A stretch of DNA of 64,000 nucleotides from JAPSGB01 sp963775185. GTDB lineage: Bacteria; Myxococcota_A; Polyangia; Polyangiales; Polyangiaceae. Shown one piece after another: positions 1-8,924 of this stretch (position 1 is its first letter; each line of letters opens with the position of its first letter). Made by a program: the position numbers and the translations under genes. The notes below the pieces were generated by a model, which ran no database searches, was not told the DNA's origin, and was given only the letters and a program-made list of their open reading frames with translations. The stretch spans positions 57,674 through 121,673 of the forward strand of contig CAVZIE010000036.1 of NCBI GenBank assembly GCA_963775185.1, read 5' to 3'.

Positions 1-1011
1 GACTCGCCGGGAACGTCCGGCAGCGGCGGCTCCGGCGGAGGAACCGGCGGCTCCGGCGGCGGATCCGGCGGCTCCGGTGGAGGGAGCGGCGGAACCGGCG
101 GCTCGACGGCGTCGACCTGCGTGGCGCCGAAGTGCGACTGCAACAACTGCTACGCGACGCATGTCTGCCAGGGCGACGACCACTCGACGGCCGTCGACGC
201 GTGTACGGACACGACGCTCGGCCTGCAGACGGTGCGCATCGACATGGACTCGTTCGACGTCGAACCCGGCGGCGAGGTCTACATGTGCCAGAACTTCAAG
301 AACCCGTTCGGCGGCACGGACACGGCGATCGCCGCGAGCGAGAGCTACATGTCGCAGGGCTCGCACCACATGTTCGCGTTCTACAACGACACCTCGACGG
401 ACGGCGCGCTCGAGTCGTGCAGCGGGCTCGAGTTCCACCGCTCGATCCACACGGCGCAGGAACCGTACACGAAGTTCCAGTACCCGACCGGCGTCGGCGC
501 GCTGATCAAGGGCACCGAGGGCGTGCGCATGAACGCGCACTACATCAACACCTCGAACAAGACCTTGACCGCACACGTGTCGGTCGTGCTCTACGTCGCC
601 AAGCCGGGCACGGTGAGCTCGTACTCGGCGCAGATCTTCTTCAACAACCCGGCGATCCTGGTCGGCCCGCACGCTACGGGACACGCGACCAAGACCTGCA
701 ACATCCCCAGCGACGTGAAGCTGTTCGGCGTGTCCAGCCACATGCACCAGTTCGGCACGCACTTCACCGCCACCACCGACGACGGCCGCAGCGTCTACGA
801 GACGGACACCTGGGACAACCCGGAGGTCAAGATCTTCGACCCGCCTATGGATCTGGCGACGGGCAGCAGCATCACGTACACCTGCGACTACAACAACCCG
901 ACGTCCTCCACGCTGACGTTCGGCGATTCGGCGTACACGAACGAGATGTGCATCCTGAGCGGGCGCTACTTCCCGGCAGCCGACGGCGCGACCATCGATT
1001 GCCTCTACTAG
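1..1011 (+). CDS. Copper type II (PHM-like) monooxygenase domain protein, 5' end missing
   Basis: The frame is already open at the first base, so the N-terminus lies outside the window. The first 38 residues are a Gly/Ser-rich linker typical of myxobacterial lipoproteins. The rest resembles the two-domain copper core of peptidylglycine hydroxylating monooxygenase and dopamine beta-hydroxylase. Counting from the first codon, His122-His123 and His180 (in MNAHYIN) fit the CuA site, and His247, His249 (HMH) and Met316 (NEMC) fit the CuB site. In order and spacing these match the six ligands known from PHM. Many cysteines suggest disulphides and an exported protein. The substrate is unknown. The family assignment is firm and the catalytic activity is inferred. 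Confidence 0.8.
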   Translation, partial: DSPGTSGSGGSGGGTGGSGGGSGGSGGGSGGTGGSTASTCVAPKCDCNNCYATHVCQGDDHSTAVDACTDTTLGLQTVRIDMDSFDVEPGGEVYMCQNFKNPFGGTDTAIAASESYMSQGSHHMFAFYNDTSTDGALESCSGLEFHRSIHTAQEPYTKFQYPTGVGALIKGTEGVRMNAHYINTSNKTLTAHVSVVLYVAKPGTVSSYSAQIFFNNPAILVGPHATGHATKTCNIPSDVKLFGVSSHMHQFGTHFTATTDDGRSVYETDTWDNPEVKIFDPPMDLATGSSITYTCDYNNPTSSTLTFGDSAYTNEMCILSGRYFPAADGATIDCLY

Positions 1012-1073
1012 CCGAGCTGTCGTCCGGAAAAATGCGGTTGGTAATGCGCCCGCGCCTCGGGTAAACCCTCGAC

Positions 1074-2264
1074 GTGCCCAAGTTCACGTGGAACATCGAC
1101 CCGGTGTTCGCGCGCGTTCCGGTGAACGCGCTGGTCGTGGTACTCGCGATATTCGGCGCGTTCTCCGTGATCAGCGGCGCGCGCCGAAAGGACAGCGACC
1201 CGATCTGGTGGGGCCTGATCACGCTGGCCATCGCGGGGGCGGTGAAGCTCTGGAAGACCACGCCCTTCGAGCTCCGCTACTACAGCGTGATCTTCATGGG
1301 CGTGTTCCTGGGCGGCTACGCGCTCCTGAACTGGCAGATCAAGCGCGGCGGCGGCGACGAGGAAGACTCGGGCGATTTCATCGTCTACGGCGTGCTCGGC
1401 GTGCTGATCGGCGCGCGCCTCGGCCACGTCATCTTCTACGACCTGGACAAGGCCCTGCGCGATCCGCTGTGGGTGTTCCAGATCTGGACCGGCGGCCTCG
1501 CGAGCCACGGCGCCACGGCCGGCCTGATCGTCGCGATGTGGCTGTACACGAAGCGGCGCGGCATCCCGTTCCTGGAGGGTTCGGACCGCTTCGCGTTCTC
1601 GGCAGCCCTGGGCGCCACGCTGGTGCGCGCCGGCAACTTCCTGAACTCCGAGATCGTCGGGCGCCCGACGGATCAGACCTGGGGCGTGAAGTTCCCGCGC
1701 TACCGGGAAGCCGAGCTGGTGTACCGGCACCCGAGCCAGCTCTACGAGGTCGCGCTCGGCCTGCTGGTGCTGCTGATCCTCTACCTGGTGGATCGCGCTG
1801 CCGGAAAAGAGAAGCGCCCGCGCGGCCTGCTGATCGCAACCTTCTTCGCCGTGTACTTCACGGGCCGCTTCTTCGTCGAGTACTTCAAGGCGTACCAGAC
1901 GCTCGAGCAGGCCAACTCCATGTTCACCATGGGCCAATACCTGTCGATGCCCGCCGCGGCCCTGGGCTACTTCGGGATCTACTGGAGCCTGAAGAAGCGA
2001 CTACCGGTGGGCTGGCCGGCACGGCAAGAGCGCCTGCAACGCGACGACGACGACGACGACGCGACGAGCGAGCGCCGGCAGGCGCGCGACGCGGACGTGG
2101 ACGAGGAGTTCGACGAGCCGCCGCCGCGTCCGAAGAAGAAGCGGAAGAAGAAGGGCAAGAAACGGAAGCCCGAAGCGGAAGCGACGGCGAAAGGCGAGCC
2201 CGACGCGCCCGACGCGCCCGACGAGCCCGACGAGCCCGACGAGCCCGACGAAGCGGGGGTTTGA
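1074..2264 (+). CDS. lgt: Prolipoprotein diacylglyceryl transferase with charged C-terminal tail
   Basis: Transfers diacylglycerol from phosphatidylglycerol to the lipobox cysteine of prolipoproteins in the inner membrane. The start is GTG. The sequence has several hydrophobic membrane segments and the Lgt signatures GARLGHVIFY (about residue 112) and RAGNFLNSEIVGR (about 185), followed by YRHPSQLYE. The enzyme proper ends near residue 315. A tail of about 80 residues follows, first Asp-rich, then Lys/Arg-rich, then a run of DEP repeats encoded by a tandem DNA repeat (about 2205-2255). This tail is not part of the usual enzyme of roughly 260-300 residues. The window encodes many lipoproteins that would be its substrates. 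Confidence 0.93.
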   Translation: MPKFTWNIDPVFARVPVNALVVVLAIFGAFSVISGARRKDSDPIWWGLITLAIAGAVKLWKTTPFELRYYSVIFMGVFLGGYALLNWQIKRGGGDEEDSGDFIVYGVLGVLIGARLGHVIFYDLDKALRDPLWVFQIWTGGLASHGATAGLIVAMWLYTKRRGIPFLEGSDRFAFSAALGATLVRAGNFLNSEIVGRPTDQTWGVKFPRYREAELVYRHPSQLYEVALGLLVLLILYLVDRAAGKEKRPRGLLIATFFAVYFTGRFFVEYFKAYQTLEQANSMFTMGQYLSMPAAALGYFGIYWSLKKRLPVGWPARQERLQRDDDDDDATSERRQARDADVDEEFDEPPPRPKKKRKKKGKKRKPEAEATAKGEPDAPDAPDEPDEPDEPDEAGV

Positions 2265-2313
2265 CGCACCCACGCGGCGGGGCGACCATGATCGTCCCCT
2301 GGAACCCAGCGCC

Positions 2314-3315
2314 ATGAGCGTCGACGCCAGTCCGCAGTCCGGGAGCACCCAGCTCGGCCCCGGGACGCACCTTGGAGCGTACCAACTGCTCTGCGCGGTG
2401 GCCCAGGGCGGCATGGCGCGCGTGTGGGCCGCGCGCCACACCAGCGGACAGATCGTCGCCATCAAGACGATCCGCCCGGAGCTCGCCGCCGACACGACAT
2501 ATCGCACGCTGTTCGTCGACGAGGCTCGCTTCGCGTCCAGCGTCGAGCACCCGAACGTGTGCCGCGTGTACGGCCTCGGCGAGGAGCAGGGCGTGCTCTA
2601 CATCGCCATGGAGTGGGTGCGCGGCGAGAGCTTCGCGCGCATCCTCAAGCCGTTCAAGGGCGACACGGCGCGCCCGATCGATCCACGCGTGTGTGCTCGC
2701 CTGATCGCCGACAGCTGCGCCGCGCTCCACGCCACCCATGAGCTCCGCGACCAGGAGGGGCGCACGGTTCGTCTGGTGCACTGCGACGTCTCGCCGCAGA
2801 ACCTGCTGCTCACGGTCGACGGCCAGGTCAAGCTGGTCGACTTCGGCGTCGCGCGATCCACCGCCGCGCCGAGCAGCCGCTCGGTTCCGCGCCTCGACGG
2901 CAAGGCCGCGTACATGGCGCCGGAGCAGGCCGCTGGCACGCGCGTCAGCCGCCTCTCGGACGTGTTCGTGCTCGGCGCCTGCCTGTACGAGCTGTCCACC
3001 GGCCTGCGCCCGTTCGCCACGGGTTCGTGGGACGCGACCATCGAGCGACTGATGCAGGGCGAGTTCCAACCGCCGAGCGTGGTGCTCGCCGACTTCCCGC
3101 CGCTGCTCGAACGCATCGTGCTACGCGCGATGGCCAGCAGCTCCGCGCATCGCTATCCGTCCGCGGAGCGCATGCGCGTCGCGCTCGAGGACTACCTGCG
3201 CCGCTCTGGCCCGCCGCTGGGCCAGGCCGACCTCGCGACGTTCCTCGACGAGCGCGCCGGCAACCTGATCCGCGAGCGCGACTCCGAGATCGACAAGGCC
3301 TTGCGCCAGCCCTGA
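2314..3315 (+). CDS. Soluble Ser/Thr protein kinase, non-RD type
   Basis: A Hanks-type kinase domain fills most of the 333 residues. Visible motifs are a glycine-rich loop (AQGGMARVWAA), Lys51 in AIKTI for ATP binding, the catalytic loop HCDVSPQN at 156-163, DFG at 176 and the APE-like motif MAPEQ. The catalytic loop reads HCD where most such kinases have HRD, so it is a non-RD kinase that may not need activation-loop phosphorylation. There is no membrane segment or sensor domain, so it is probably cytoplasmic. It is followed by the convergent dapA operon. The target is unknown. Confidence 0.9.
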   Translation: MSVDASPQSGSTQLGPGTHLGAYQLLCAVAQGGMARVWAARHTSGQIVAIKTIRPELAADTTYRTLFVDEARFASSVEHPNVCRVYGLGEEQGVLYIAMEWVRGESFARILKPFKGDTARPIDPRVCARLIADSCAALHATHELRDQEGRTVRLVHCDVSPQNLLLTVDGQVKLVDFGVARSTAAPSSRSVPRLDGKAAYMAPEQAAGTRVSRLSDVFVLGACLYELSTGLRPFATGSWDATIERLMQGEFQPPSVVLADFPPLLERIVLRAMASSSAHRYPSAERMRVALEDYLRRSGPPLGQADLATFLDERAGNLIRERDSEIDKALRQP

Positions 3316-3326
3316 CTCCAGCTGGA

Positions 3327-3350
3327 TTTGCCGGTCCGGCGCGGAATCGG
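3327..3350 (+). repeat. Intergenic two-hairpin repeat, copy 1
   Basis: Copy of the dispersed repeat (GCCGGTCCGGC followed by GCGGAATC), 12 bp after the kinase stop codon and between two convergent genes. The second hairpin is incomplete: its right arm is GGGGG instead of CCGCG. Confidence 0.75.
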
Positions 3351-3379
3351 GGGACGCGGGCGGCGCACGTCGCGTGGGC

Positions 3380-4453
3380 TCAAGGCGTGGGCGCGCGCGT
3401 GGCGATGTGACGCTGCCCGTCCAGCGTCGGGAGGCTTGTCGCGAGCAGCGCGGCGCGCAGCGCCGACCAGGGCTTCGGTGCGTCGAACATGTCGAAGCGC
3501 GCCTGGCACGGCTTGGTGGTGTAGCCCGCCATCGCGGCGTCCGCGTGCTTGATCGCGTCGGCGGGGCGCTCGCCGAGCAGCACGCCGTACACGTAGAGCC
3601 CGCCGGCGGCGCGCAGCGCGTCGTCCGGGCACACGGCGGACTTGTTCGGGGAGGTGGCGAGCGCCTTGGCGGCGACGCGCGCGTCGTCGAGCTTCCGCTC
3701 GTAGAGCGGCTTGAAGCTGGCGAGGTTCCGCGCGAATGCGGCGCCATCCCACGACTCGTAGCCCTCCACGTCGATGCGCAGCGCGTAGATCGGGCCACAC
3801 GCGACGCGCGGGCATCCGCCCACTTCCAGGCTCGCCAGCGCGACGTCGAACTCCGGAATACCGTCGGCGTCCTGGTCGCTGATGCAGGTCGGGCACGCCG
3901 GCGCGGACGACGCCGCGGCCAAGCCGTCCCCGGCGTCGAGCTCGAGCACGCGCGGCTCGGGGATCTGGCAGTTCGCGCCGCACGGCGTCAGCTCGACGAT
4001 CACGAAGCGCGCCCCGTCGCCGCGCAGGTTCCAGAGCAGCGACCCGTCGGCGGTGCGCGACACGTCGATCATCCCGCTGTCGCCGCTCACCGGCACAGCG
4101 CCCGGGCGGGCCCCCACCGCGTCGAAATGCTGCGACAGCGCGGCCCCGGCGCGCTCCGGCACGGGATCGTAGACGAGCAGCGCGGCGTGATGCCCTTCAA
4201 CGTCGATGCGCCGGCTGAGCACCCAGCCAGCGCGTTCCGAAGCGGCCTGGGCGCGCGCGAGGTTGTCGCGGAACACGCGCTCGGGGGAGGCCGGGACGTC
4301 GGCGGGCGCGGTGGCGGCCGCCGACGGCGCGGCCGGGACGCTCACCGTCGCCGCGGCGGGCGGCGTCGCCGCGGGTCGCGGCCCCGACGCCGCTCCGGCG
4401 CAACCGACCAGCAGCAGACTCGCGCCGGACCGGAAGCCCCTAGCCCAGGACAT
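3380..4453 (-). CDS. Putative lipoprotein of unknown function
   Basis: The start at 4453 gives MSWARGFRSGASLLLVGC, a signal peptide with lipobox LVGC, and overlaps the end of dapB by 14 bases. An Ala/Pro-rich linker follows, then a domain with a dozen or so cysteines, including CPTC and a DQDADG stretch that resembles a calcium-binding loop. About 357 residues. I recognise no family. It is the third gene of the dapA-dapB run and probably co-transcribed. The signal-peptide codons contain a partial copy of the dispersed repeat (4421-4436), so the repeat may have created or altered this N-terminus. Confidence 0.6.
   Translation of the reverse strand: MSWARGFRSGASLLLVGCAGAASGPRPAATPPAAATVSVPAAPSAAATAPADVPASPERVFRDNLARAQAASERAGWVLSRRIDVEGHHAALLVYDPVPERAGAALSQHFDAVGARPGAVPVSGDSGMIDVSRTADGSLLWNLRGDGARFVIVELTPCGANCQIPEPRVLELDAGDGLAAASSAPACPTCISDQDADGIPEFDVALASLEVGGCPRVACGPIYALRIDVEGYESWDGAAFARNLASFKPLYERKLDDARVAAKALATSPNKSAVCPDDALRAAGGLYVYGVLLGERPADAIKHADAAMAGYTTKPCQARFDMFDAPKPWSALRAALLATSLPTLDGQRHIATRAPTP
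4421..4436 (-). repeat. Dispersed repeat fragment inside a signal-peptide coding region
   Basis: The plus strand reads CGCGCCGGACCGG, the reverse complement of the core of the dispersed repeat. Here it encodes the residues FRSGA of the lipoprotein signal peptide. Confidence 0.45.
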
Positions 4454-5225
4454 CGGCGACGGCGTACAGGCCCGGCTTCTTGCCGGCGACGAAGCGGGCG
4501 GCGCGGATCGCGCCGTGGGCGAACAGCTCGCGACTGGTCGCGCGGTGCACGAGCTCCAGCCGTTCACCCGGGCCGAGCAGGTGCACCGTGTGATCGCCGA
4601 TGACGTCGCCACCGCGCACGCCGAAGACGGCGATCTCGTTGTCCGTGCGTGCACCGACCTCGCCGTCGCGGCCGTGCAGCTCGGTCAGCTCGCCGCGCAC
4701 GCTCTCGACGGCGTCGGCGAGGCGGCGCGCGGTGCCGCTCGGCGCGTCCAGCTTGCGACGATGGTGCACCTCGACGATCTCAACGTCGAACTGCGACCCC
4801 AGCCGCTCGAGCGCATGCTTGACGATTTCGGCCAGCACCTGCACGCCCAGGCTCATGTTCGCCGCCCAGAGCACGGGCACGCTCGCGGCGGCCTTGTCCA
4901 GCGCCTGGCGTCCGTGAACGTCGAGGTTGGTCGTGCCGCTGACGACGGCGACCTTCTGGCGCGCCGCTACCGCCATCAAGCCGGGCACGGCCGAGGCGGT
5001 CGAAAAATCGATGACCACCTCCGCGCCGAGCAGACCGCCGCCCAGATCGGCGGTGGTCTCGACGCCGATCGTGCCCACCCCGGCGAGCTCGCCGATGTCC
5101 TTGCCTTGGCCGGGATCGACGCTGGAGCACACCGCGCCGACGATCTCCAGATCCGGGGCGGCGTGGCAAAGTCGAGCGATCGCGAGCCCCATGCGACCCG
5201 TGGCGCCGTGGAGCGCGATCTTCAC
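4440..5225 (-). CDS. dapB: 4-hydroxy-tetrahydrodipicolinate reductase
   Basis: Second dedicated step of the diaminopimelate/lysine pathway, NAD(P)H-dependent and cytoplasmic. The GTG start at 5225 overlaps the dapA stop (GTGA), showing translational coupling. The N-terminus KIALHGATGRMG is the nucleotide-binding loop, and VEVHHRRKLDAPSGTA carries the catalytic His pair and the substrate-binding Lys and Thr. The length of 261 residues is typical. The product supplies meso-diaminopimelate for peptidoglycan as well as lysine. Confidence 0.95.
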   Translation of the reverse strand: MKIALHGATGRMGLAIARLCHAAPDLEIVGAVCSSVDPGQGKDIGELAGVGTIGVETTADLGGGLLGAEVVIDFSTASAVPGLMAVAARQKVAVVSGTTNLDVHGRQALDKAAASVPVLWAANMSLGVQVLAEIVKHALERLGSQFDVEIVEVHHRRKLDAPSGTARRLADAVESVRGELTELHGRDGEVGARTDNEIAVFGVRGGDVIGDHTVHLLGPGERLELVHRATSRELFAHGAIRAARFVAGKKPGLYAVADVLG

Positions 5226-6115
5226 GCGCCCTCGTACTTCTGCATCGCGGCGGCGACCTTGGCGCGCGTCGCGTCGCTCGCTTCGATCATCGGCGCGCGC
5301 ACGCTGGCGTTCATGCGGCCCTTCTGCGCCAGCGCGGCCTTCACGGCCTGCGGATTCGGCTCGAGGAACATCGCGGCGTGCACCGGCAGGAGCGCCAGGT
5401 GCTGGTCGCGCGCCGCGTCCCAGCGCCCCTTCGCCGCCGCGGCGACGCACGCGGCGACCTCGCGCGGGTACACGTTCGAGGTCACGCTGATCACGCCACG
5501 CGCGCCGACGCTCATCATCGGAATCGTCAGGCCGTCGTCGCCGCTCATGATCGCCACGCGCTCGCCGGCGCGCGAGATCGCTTCTTGACAGCGCAGTACG
5601 TTGCCGGTCGCGTCCTTGACGCCGACCACGTTCGGGCAGCTCTCCAGAATGCGGAGCAGCGTGTCCACGGAGAGCTCCACGCCGGTGCGCCCGGGGATGT
5701 TGTAGAGCACGACCGGCGCGCCCACGGCCTTCGCCACCAGCTCCACGTGGCGCTGCATGCCGTCCTGCGACGGCTTGTTGTAGTAGGGCATGACGACCAT
5801 GACCGCGTCCGCGCCCGCGGCGAGCGCGGCCTTGGAAGCGTCGATCGTCTTCTGGGTGCTGTTCGAGCCGGTGCCCGCCATGACCGGCACCCGGCCCTTG
5901 GCGATCTGGGCCGTGCGCTTGACGACCTCCTGCTGCTCGCCGTCGCTCAGCGTCGGCGTCTCGCCAGTCGTGCCGCACGGGACGAGGCCGGAGATGCCGC
6001 CGTCGATCTGTGACTCCACCAGCCGCTCGAAGGCGACCCAGTCGATCGCGGAGCCGTCGGCGGAAAACGGGGTGACGATCGCGGTGTACGCGCCGGACAG
6101 GTTGAGCTCGGCCAT
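5222..6115 (-). CDS. dapA: 4-hydroxy-tetrahydrodipicolinate synthase
   Basis: Condenses pyruvate with aspartate semialdehyde, the first dedicated step of lysine/diaminopimelate synthesis. ATG at 6115 (MAELNLSGAYTAIVTPF) gives 297 residues, the family norm. An upstream in-frame start would add 12 unrelated residues. The motifs CGTTGETPTL, the catalytic Tyr in MPYYNKPSQ and the Schiff-base Lys in VVGVKDATGN are all present. It is first in the operon with dapB and the lipoprotein gene. Confidence 0.96.
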   Translation of the reverse strand: MAELNLSGAYTAIVTPFSADGSAIDWVAFERLVESQIDGGISGLVPCGTTGETPTLSDGEQQEVVKRTAQIAKGRVPVMAGTGSNSTQKTIDASKAALAAGADAVMVVMPYYNKPSQDGMQRHVELVAKAVGAPVVLYNIPGRTGVELSVDTLLRILESCPNVVGVKDATGNVLRCQEAISRAGERVAIMSGDDGLTIPMMSVGARGVISVTSNVYPREVAACVAAAAKGRWDAARDQHLALLPVHAAMFLEPNPQAVKAALAQKGRMNASVRAPMIEASDATRAKVAAAMQKYEGA

Positions 6116-6169
6116 GGCCGGATGGTGGTCTGGTTCCGGGGTGGAGCGCAAGATCCGCGGGTCGGCGCG

Positions 6170-6335
6170 CGGTCACCACACCACCGGCGCGGGCGTGCCG
6201 CGGGTGGTCGTGGTGCCGTCGCGCCTGCGACGCCCGGCACGGGCGTGGGCGACACGTGCGTCGTCGCGGCGCCGTCGCCGAGTGCGCCGTAGTCGTCGCT
6301 GCCCCATATCCACGCTGCCGTCGACAAAGCAGCCA
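6170..6335 (-). pseudogene. Relic of an RCC1-repeat lipoprotein gene (C-terminal end)
   Basis: On the minus strand this stretch encodes WGSDDYGALGDGA and TPVPGVAGA, then in another frame DGTTTTRGTPAPVVW and a stop. It matches the end of the intact RCC1 gene at 8921-10444 (WGSDDYGALGDG, VPGVAGAT, GAAAPVVW), with about 40 codons deleted out of frame and no start. It is a decayed copy from duplication of the neighbouring array. Confidence 0.7.
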
Positions 6336-6354
6336 GCGGGCCCTCTTCAAGACC

Positions 6355-7390
6355 TCACAGTGACGATGGGGCCTGCGACACGTAGCCGTACGTGTCGTCG
6401 CCCCAGCACACGAGGCTGTCGTCCGCGCGCAGCGCGCACGCGGTCGGGCCGTTCGTCGCGACCTGGATGAATGGCCCTGGCGGGGCCGGCGCGAGATACT
6501 CGTCGAGGTTGCGCCAATCGGCCCAGCACGCGATCGAGCCGTCGGTGCGCACGCCGCACGACGAGACGCCGTAGGGGCCGAGCACACCCAGTGACACGTC
6601 GATGAACTCGCCGGCCGGTGGTTCGTAGGCGCCCCAGCACGCCACGGTGCCGTTCAGACGAATCGCGCAGTTTGCATCCGATTCGGAGGCAATCTGGATG
6701 AACCTTCCGTCAGGGGGCGCCGCCTGGCCGTCACACGTGAATGGCGGCGAGCACACCTGCCCGGGTTGGCCCATTCCCCAGCACGCGATCGTGCCGTCTG
6801 TGCGGATGGCCGCAGCTATGCTGCGAGCCGACCGATACTTGCACCAATGTTCCCGCTGGCGGCGCGGCCGCGCCACCGTCATCGACCCCGTCGCCCCAGC
6901 ACGCCACCGTCTTGTCCCCGCGGATCGCGCAGTAGCGCTCCCCGATACCCCAGCCAAACGCAATCTGCCGGAAGTCTCCGCTCGGGATCTTCACATAGCT
7001 TGGGATGTCACCCCAGCATCTGAGTCCACCGGTCGTGAGAACAGCGCAGGTGTGGTAGGGGCCGCCAGCCGCATCGATGAACGGCCCATCCGGCGCTGGC
7101 CCTGGCCACGACGTTGTAAACGGATCCATGCCCCAATGTGCGACCGCGCCATCGTGCATGATGGCGAATCCTGGCTTGATGAGCTTCGCCCGCACCGGCA
7201 TTCCGACGCTGGCATCCGCGTCGCCGCTGCCGTCGTGGCTCGCATCTGGACCGGCCGCATCCACAGCCTCCGCTGCGCCGTCGCCCGACGCACCAGCAGC
7301 AGCCGCGTCGCTGCCGCCACCATCCGGCGTTCCCGTCCCGTCCGCGCCCCGCGACGCGCCGCACGCCACGGCGAGCGCCACTCCCAGCAT
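6355..7390 (-). pseudogene. RCC1-like repeat lipoprotein, frameshifted
   Basis: The N-terminal part from ATG 7390 encodes the signal peptide MLGVALAVACG with its lipobox and a Gly/Asp/Ala linker. Short propeller-like repeats follow, each with a Cys before xxRTDGxIxCW. One extra base near 6814 (GGCCATC, where the paralogue at 10456-11544 implies GGCATC) shifts the frame from SQHSCG to IRTDGTIACWG, and reading then continues to SQAPSSL. The two halves align along their length with the intact paralogue, which ends SQAPASL. It is either a recent pseudogene or a sequence error. Confidence 0.7.
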
Positions 7391-7450
7391 CAACACTGGG
7401 GATGGTAGAAGATGGGCTGCGCGCGCGCCGGCATGTCTGTCTGGTTGCTG
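7390..7450 (-). repeat. Duplicated 3' tail of the NHL/unknown-domain gene
   Basis: Minus-strand reading SNQTD..ARAQPIFYHPQC and a stop nearly repeats the C-terminus CNQTD..SAQPIFYYPQY of the gene ending at 11463. In both places the tail overlaps the start of an RCC1-like lipoprotein. This fixes the boundary of the duplicated block. Confidence 0.7.
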
Positions 7451-7499
7451 ACGAGGGGCCTCATGATCGGCGCGCCTCCGGTTCGATCGCGCGGTCTGG

Positions 7500-7526
7500 T
7501 TGCCGGTCCGGCGCGGAATCCCGCGA
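7500..7526 (+). repeat. Intergenic two-hairpin repeat, copy 2 (near-consensus)
   Basis: Full copy: TTGCCGGTCCGGC directly followed by the hairpin CGCGG, loop AATC, CCGCG. It starts eight bases beyond the stop codon of the minus-strand RCC1 gene ending at 7534. Confidence 0.8.
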
Positions 7527-7533
7527 CGCGCTG

Positions 7534-8924
7534 TCACCAGACCACCGGCGCGGCTGCGCCGCGGGTGGTCGTGGTGCCGTCGCCGAGCTGGCCGTAGTTG
7601 TTCTCGCCCCAGCACAAGACCGCGCCGCCCGCCACGATGGCGCAAGCGTGGTCGCCGCCCACCGCAATGGCCGTCGCGCCGGCGATCTCCAGCTGCGGCC
7701 AGCGCGATCCGCAGTCCACGGTTCCATCCAGCATCGCGGCACAAGCGTCGGGGTAGGTCGGGCCGCCGAAATTGTCGAACCCGACATCGAAGCCGGCGAC
7801 CTCAGAAAACGCCGTGAGCATTCCAGCGTAGCTCCAGCACTTCACGGTCGCGTTCGACAGCACCGCACAGCTCTCCGTCTTCGCGCACCAGACGCCTTTC
7901 ACACCCGCCAGGCCGACGGCGACGGGCTGGGTCGAAAAGGCTAGCGGATCGCCGATGACGCCGCGGAGCTGGCTCCAGGAGTTGTCCCCCCAGCACTCGA
8001 CGGTGTCGTCGTCGAGCACCGCGCACGAATGGCGCAAGCCCGCGCTGATCGTCCGGGCGCTGCTCAGCCCGAGGACGGGAGCGGGAAGAAGCGGGTGGCC
8101 TTGGTTCCGTCTCCGAGCTGGCCGTACTCGTTCTGTCCCCAGCACTGCGCGCTCGCATCCTCCAGTGTTGCGCACGTATGGTTCCAGCCGGCGGCCACCG
8201 ATACGACGCCGGATAGCCCTGGGACGGCAATCGGCGCGACGCGCGTTGTGGTAGTGCCGTCGCCCAGCTGACCGTAGAGGTTGACGCCCCAGCATGCGAG
8301 GGTACCGCCCGCCAGCAACGCACAGGTGTCGTTGCCCGTGCTGCTGATCGAGACAGCGTTCGCCAGTCCGACGACGGCCGTCGGGGAGAGGCGCTGCTTC
8401 GTCGCCGTCCCGTCGCCGAGCTGGCCGTCGATGCCACGGCCCCAGCAGGCCGCGGATCCGTCGGAGAGCAGCGCGCAAGTGTGGCTGAAGCCCGCCGCGA
8501 GGTCAGTCGCAATCACGCATTTGCCGCTGCTGCATGCGACGGGGCAGACGTGGTCGCACGTGCCGCAGTGTTCGGCGCTGTCCAGCGAGACGCACTGCCC
8601 GTCGCAGAGCGCCTGGTCGGCCAGGCAACTACAGACCCCGTTCCGGCACTCGAAACCTGCAAGGCACGCGCCGCCGTCGCAGCAAGGGCGCGTCAGCGCG
8701 CCGCACGCCGGGCCTGCGTCGGTGCCGGTTGCGCCGGCGGCGCCTTCTTCACCGGTGTCACCGGCGGCCGCGGTGTCCACGCCTGCGTCGTGCGCGTCGG
8801 GAGCCGCGGCATCGCCACCAGCCGCGCGGGCGCCTCCCGCGCCAGCGCCACCCGCCGACATGCCATCCGCGCTGCCGCACGCGACGGCGAGCGCCATTGC
8901 GCAGACGAGACACGGTGTCCTCAT
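7534..8924 (-). pseudogene. RCC1-repeat lipoprotein, frameshifted
   Basis: ATG 8924 overlaps the upstream stop (ATGA). The signal peptide MRTPCLVCAMALAVACG is followed by a linker and a Cys-rich segment (CCDGG..CLAGFEC..C, HCGTCDHVC). Then come RCC1 blades of the form HTCALLxDGxxxCWGxxxxGQLGDGT. Near 8085 one base is missing: the frame reads FFPLPSSG and a stop, while the next frame continues as PVLGLSSARTISAGLRHSCAV to GAAAPVVW. Restored, it would be a protein of about 464 residues like its neighbour at 8921-10444. Exported and surface-anchored by inference; the ligand is unknown. Confidence 0.75.
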
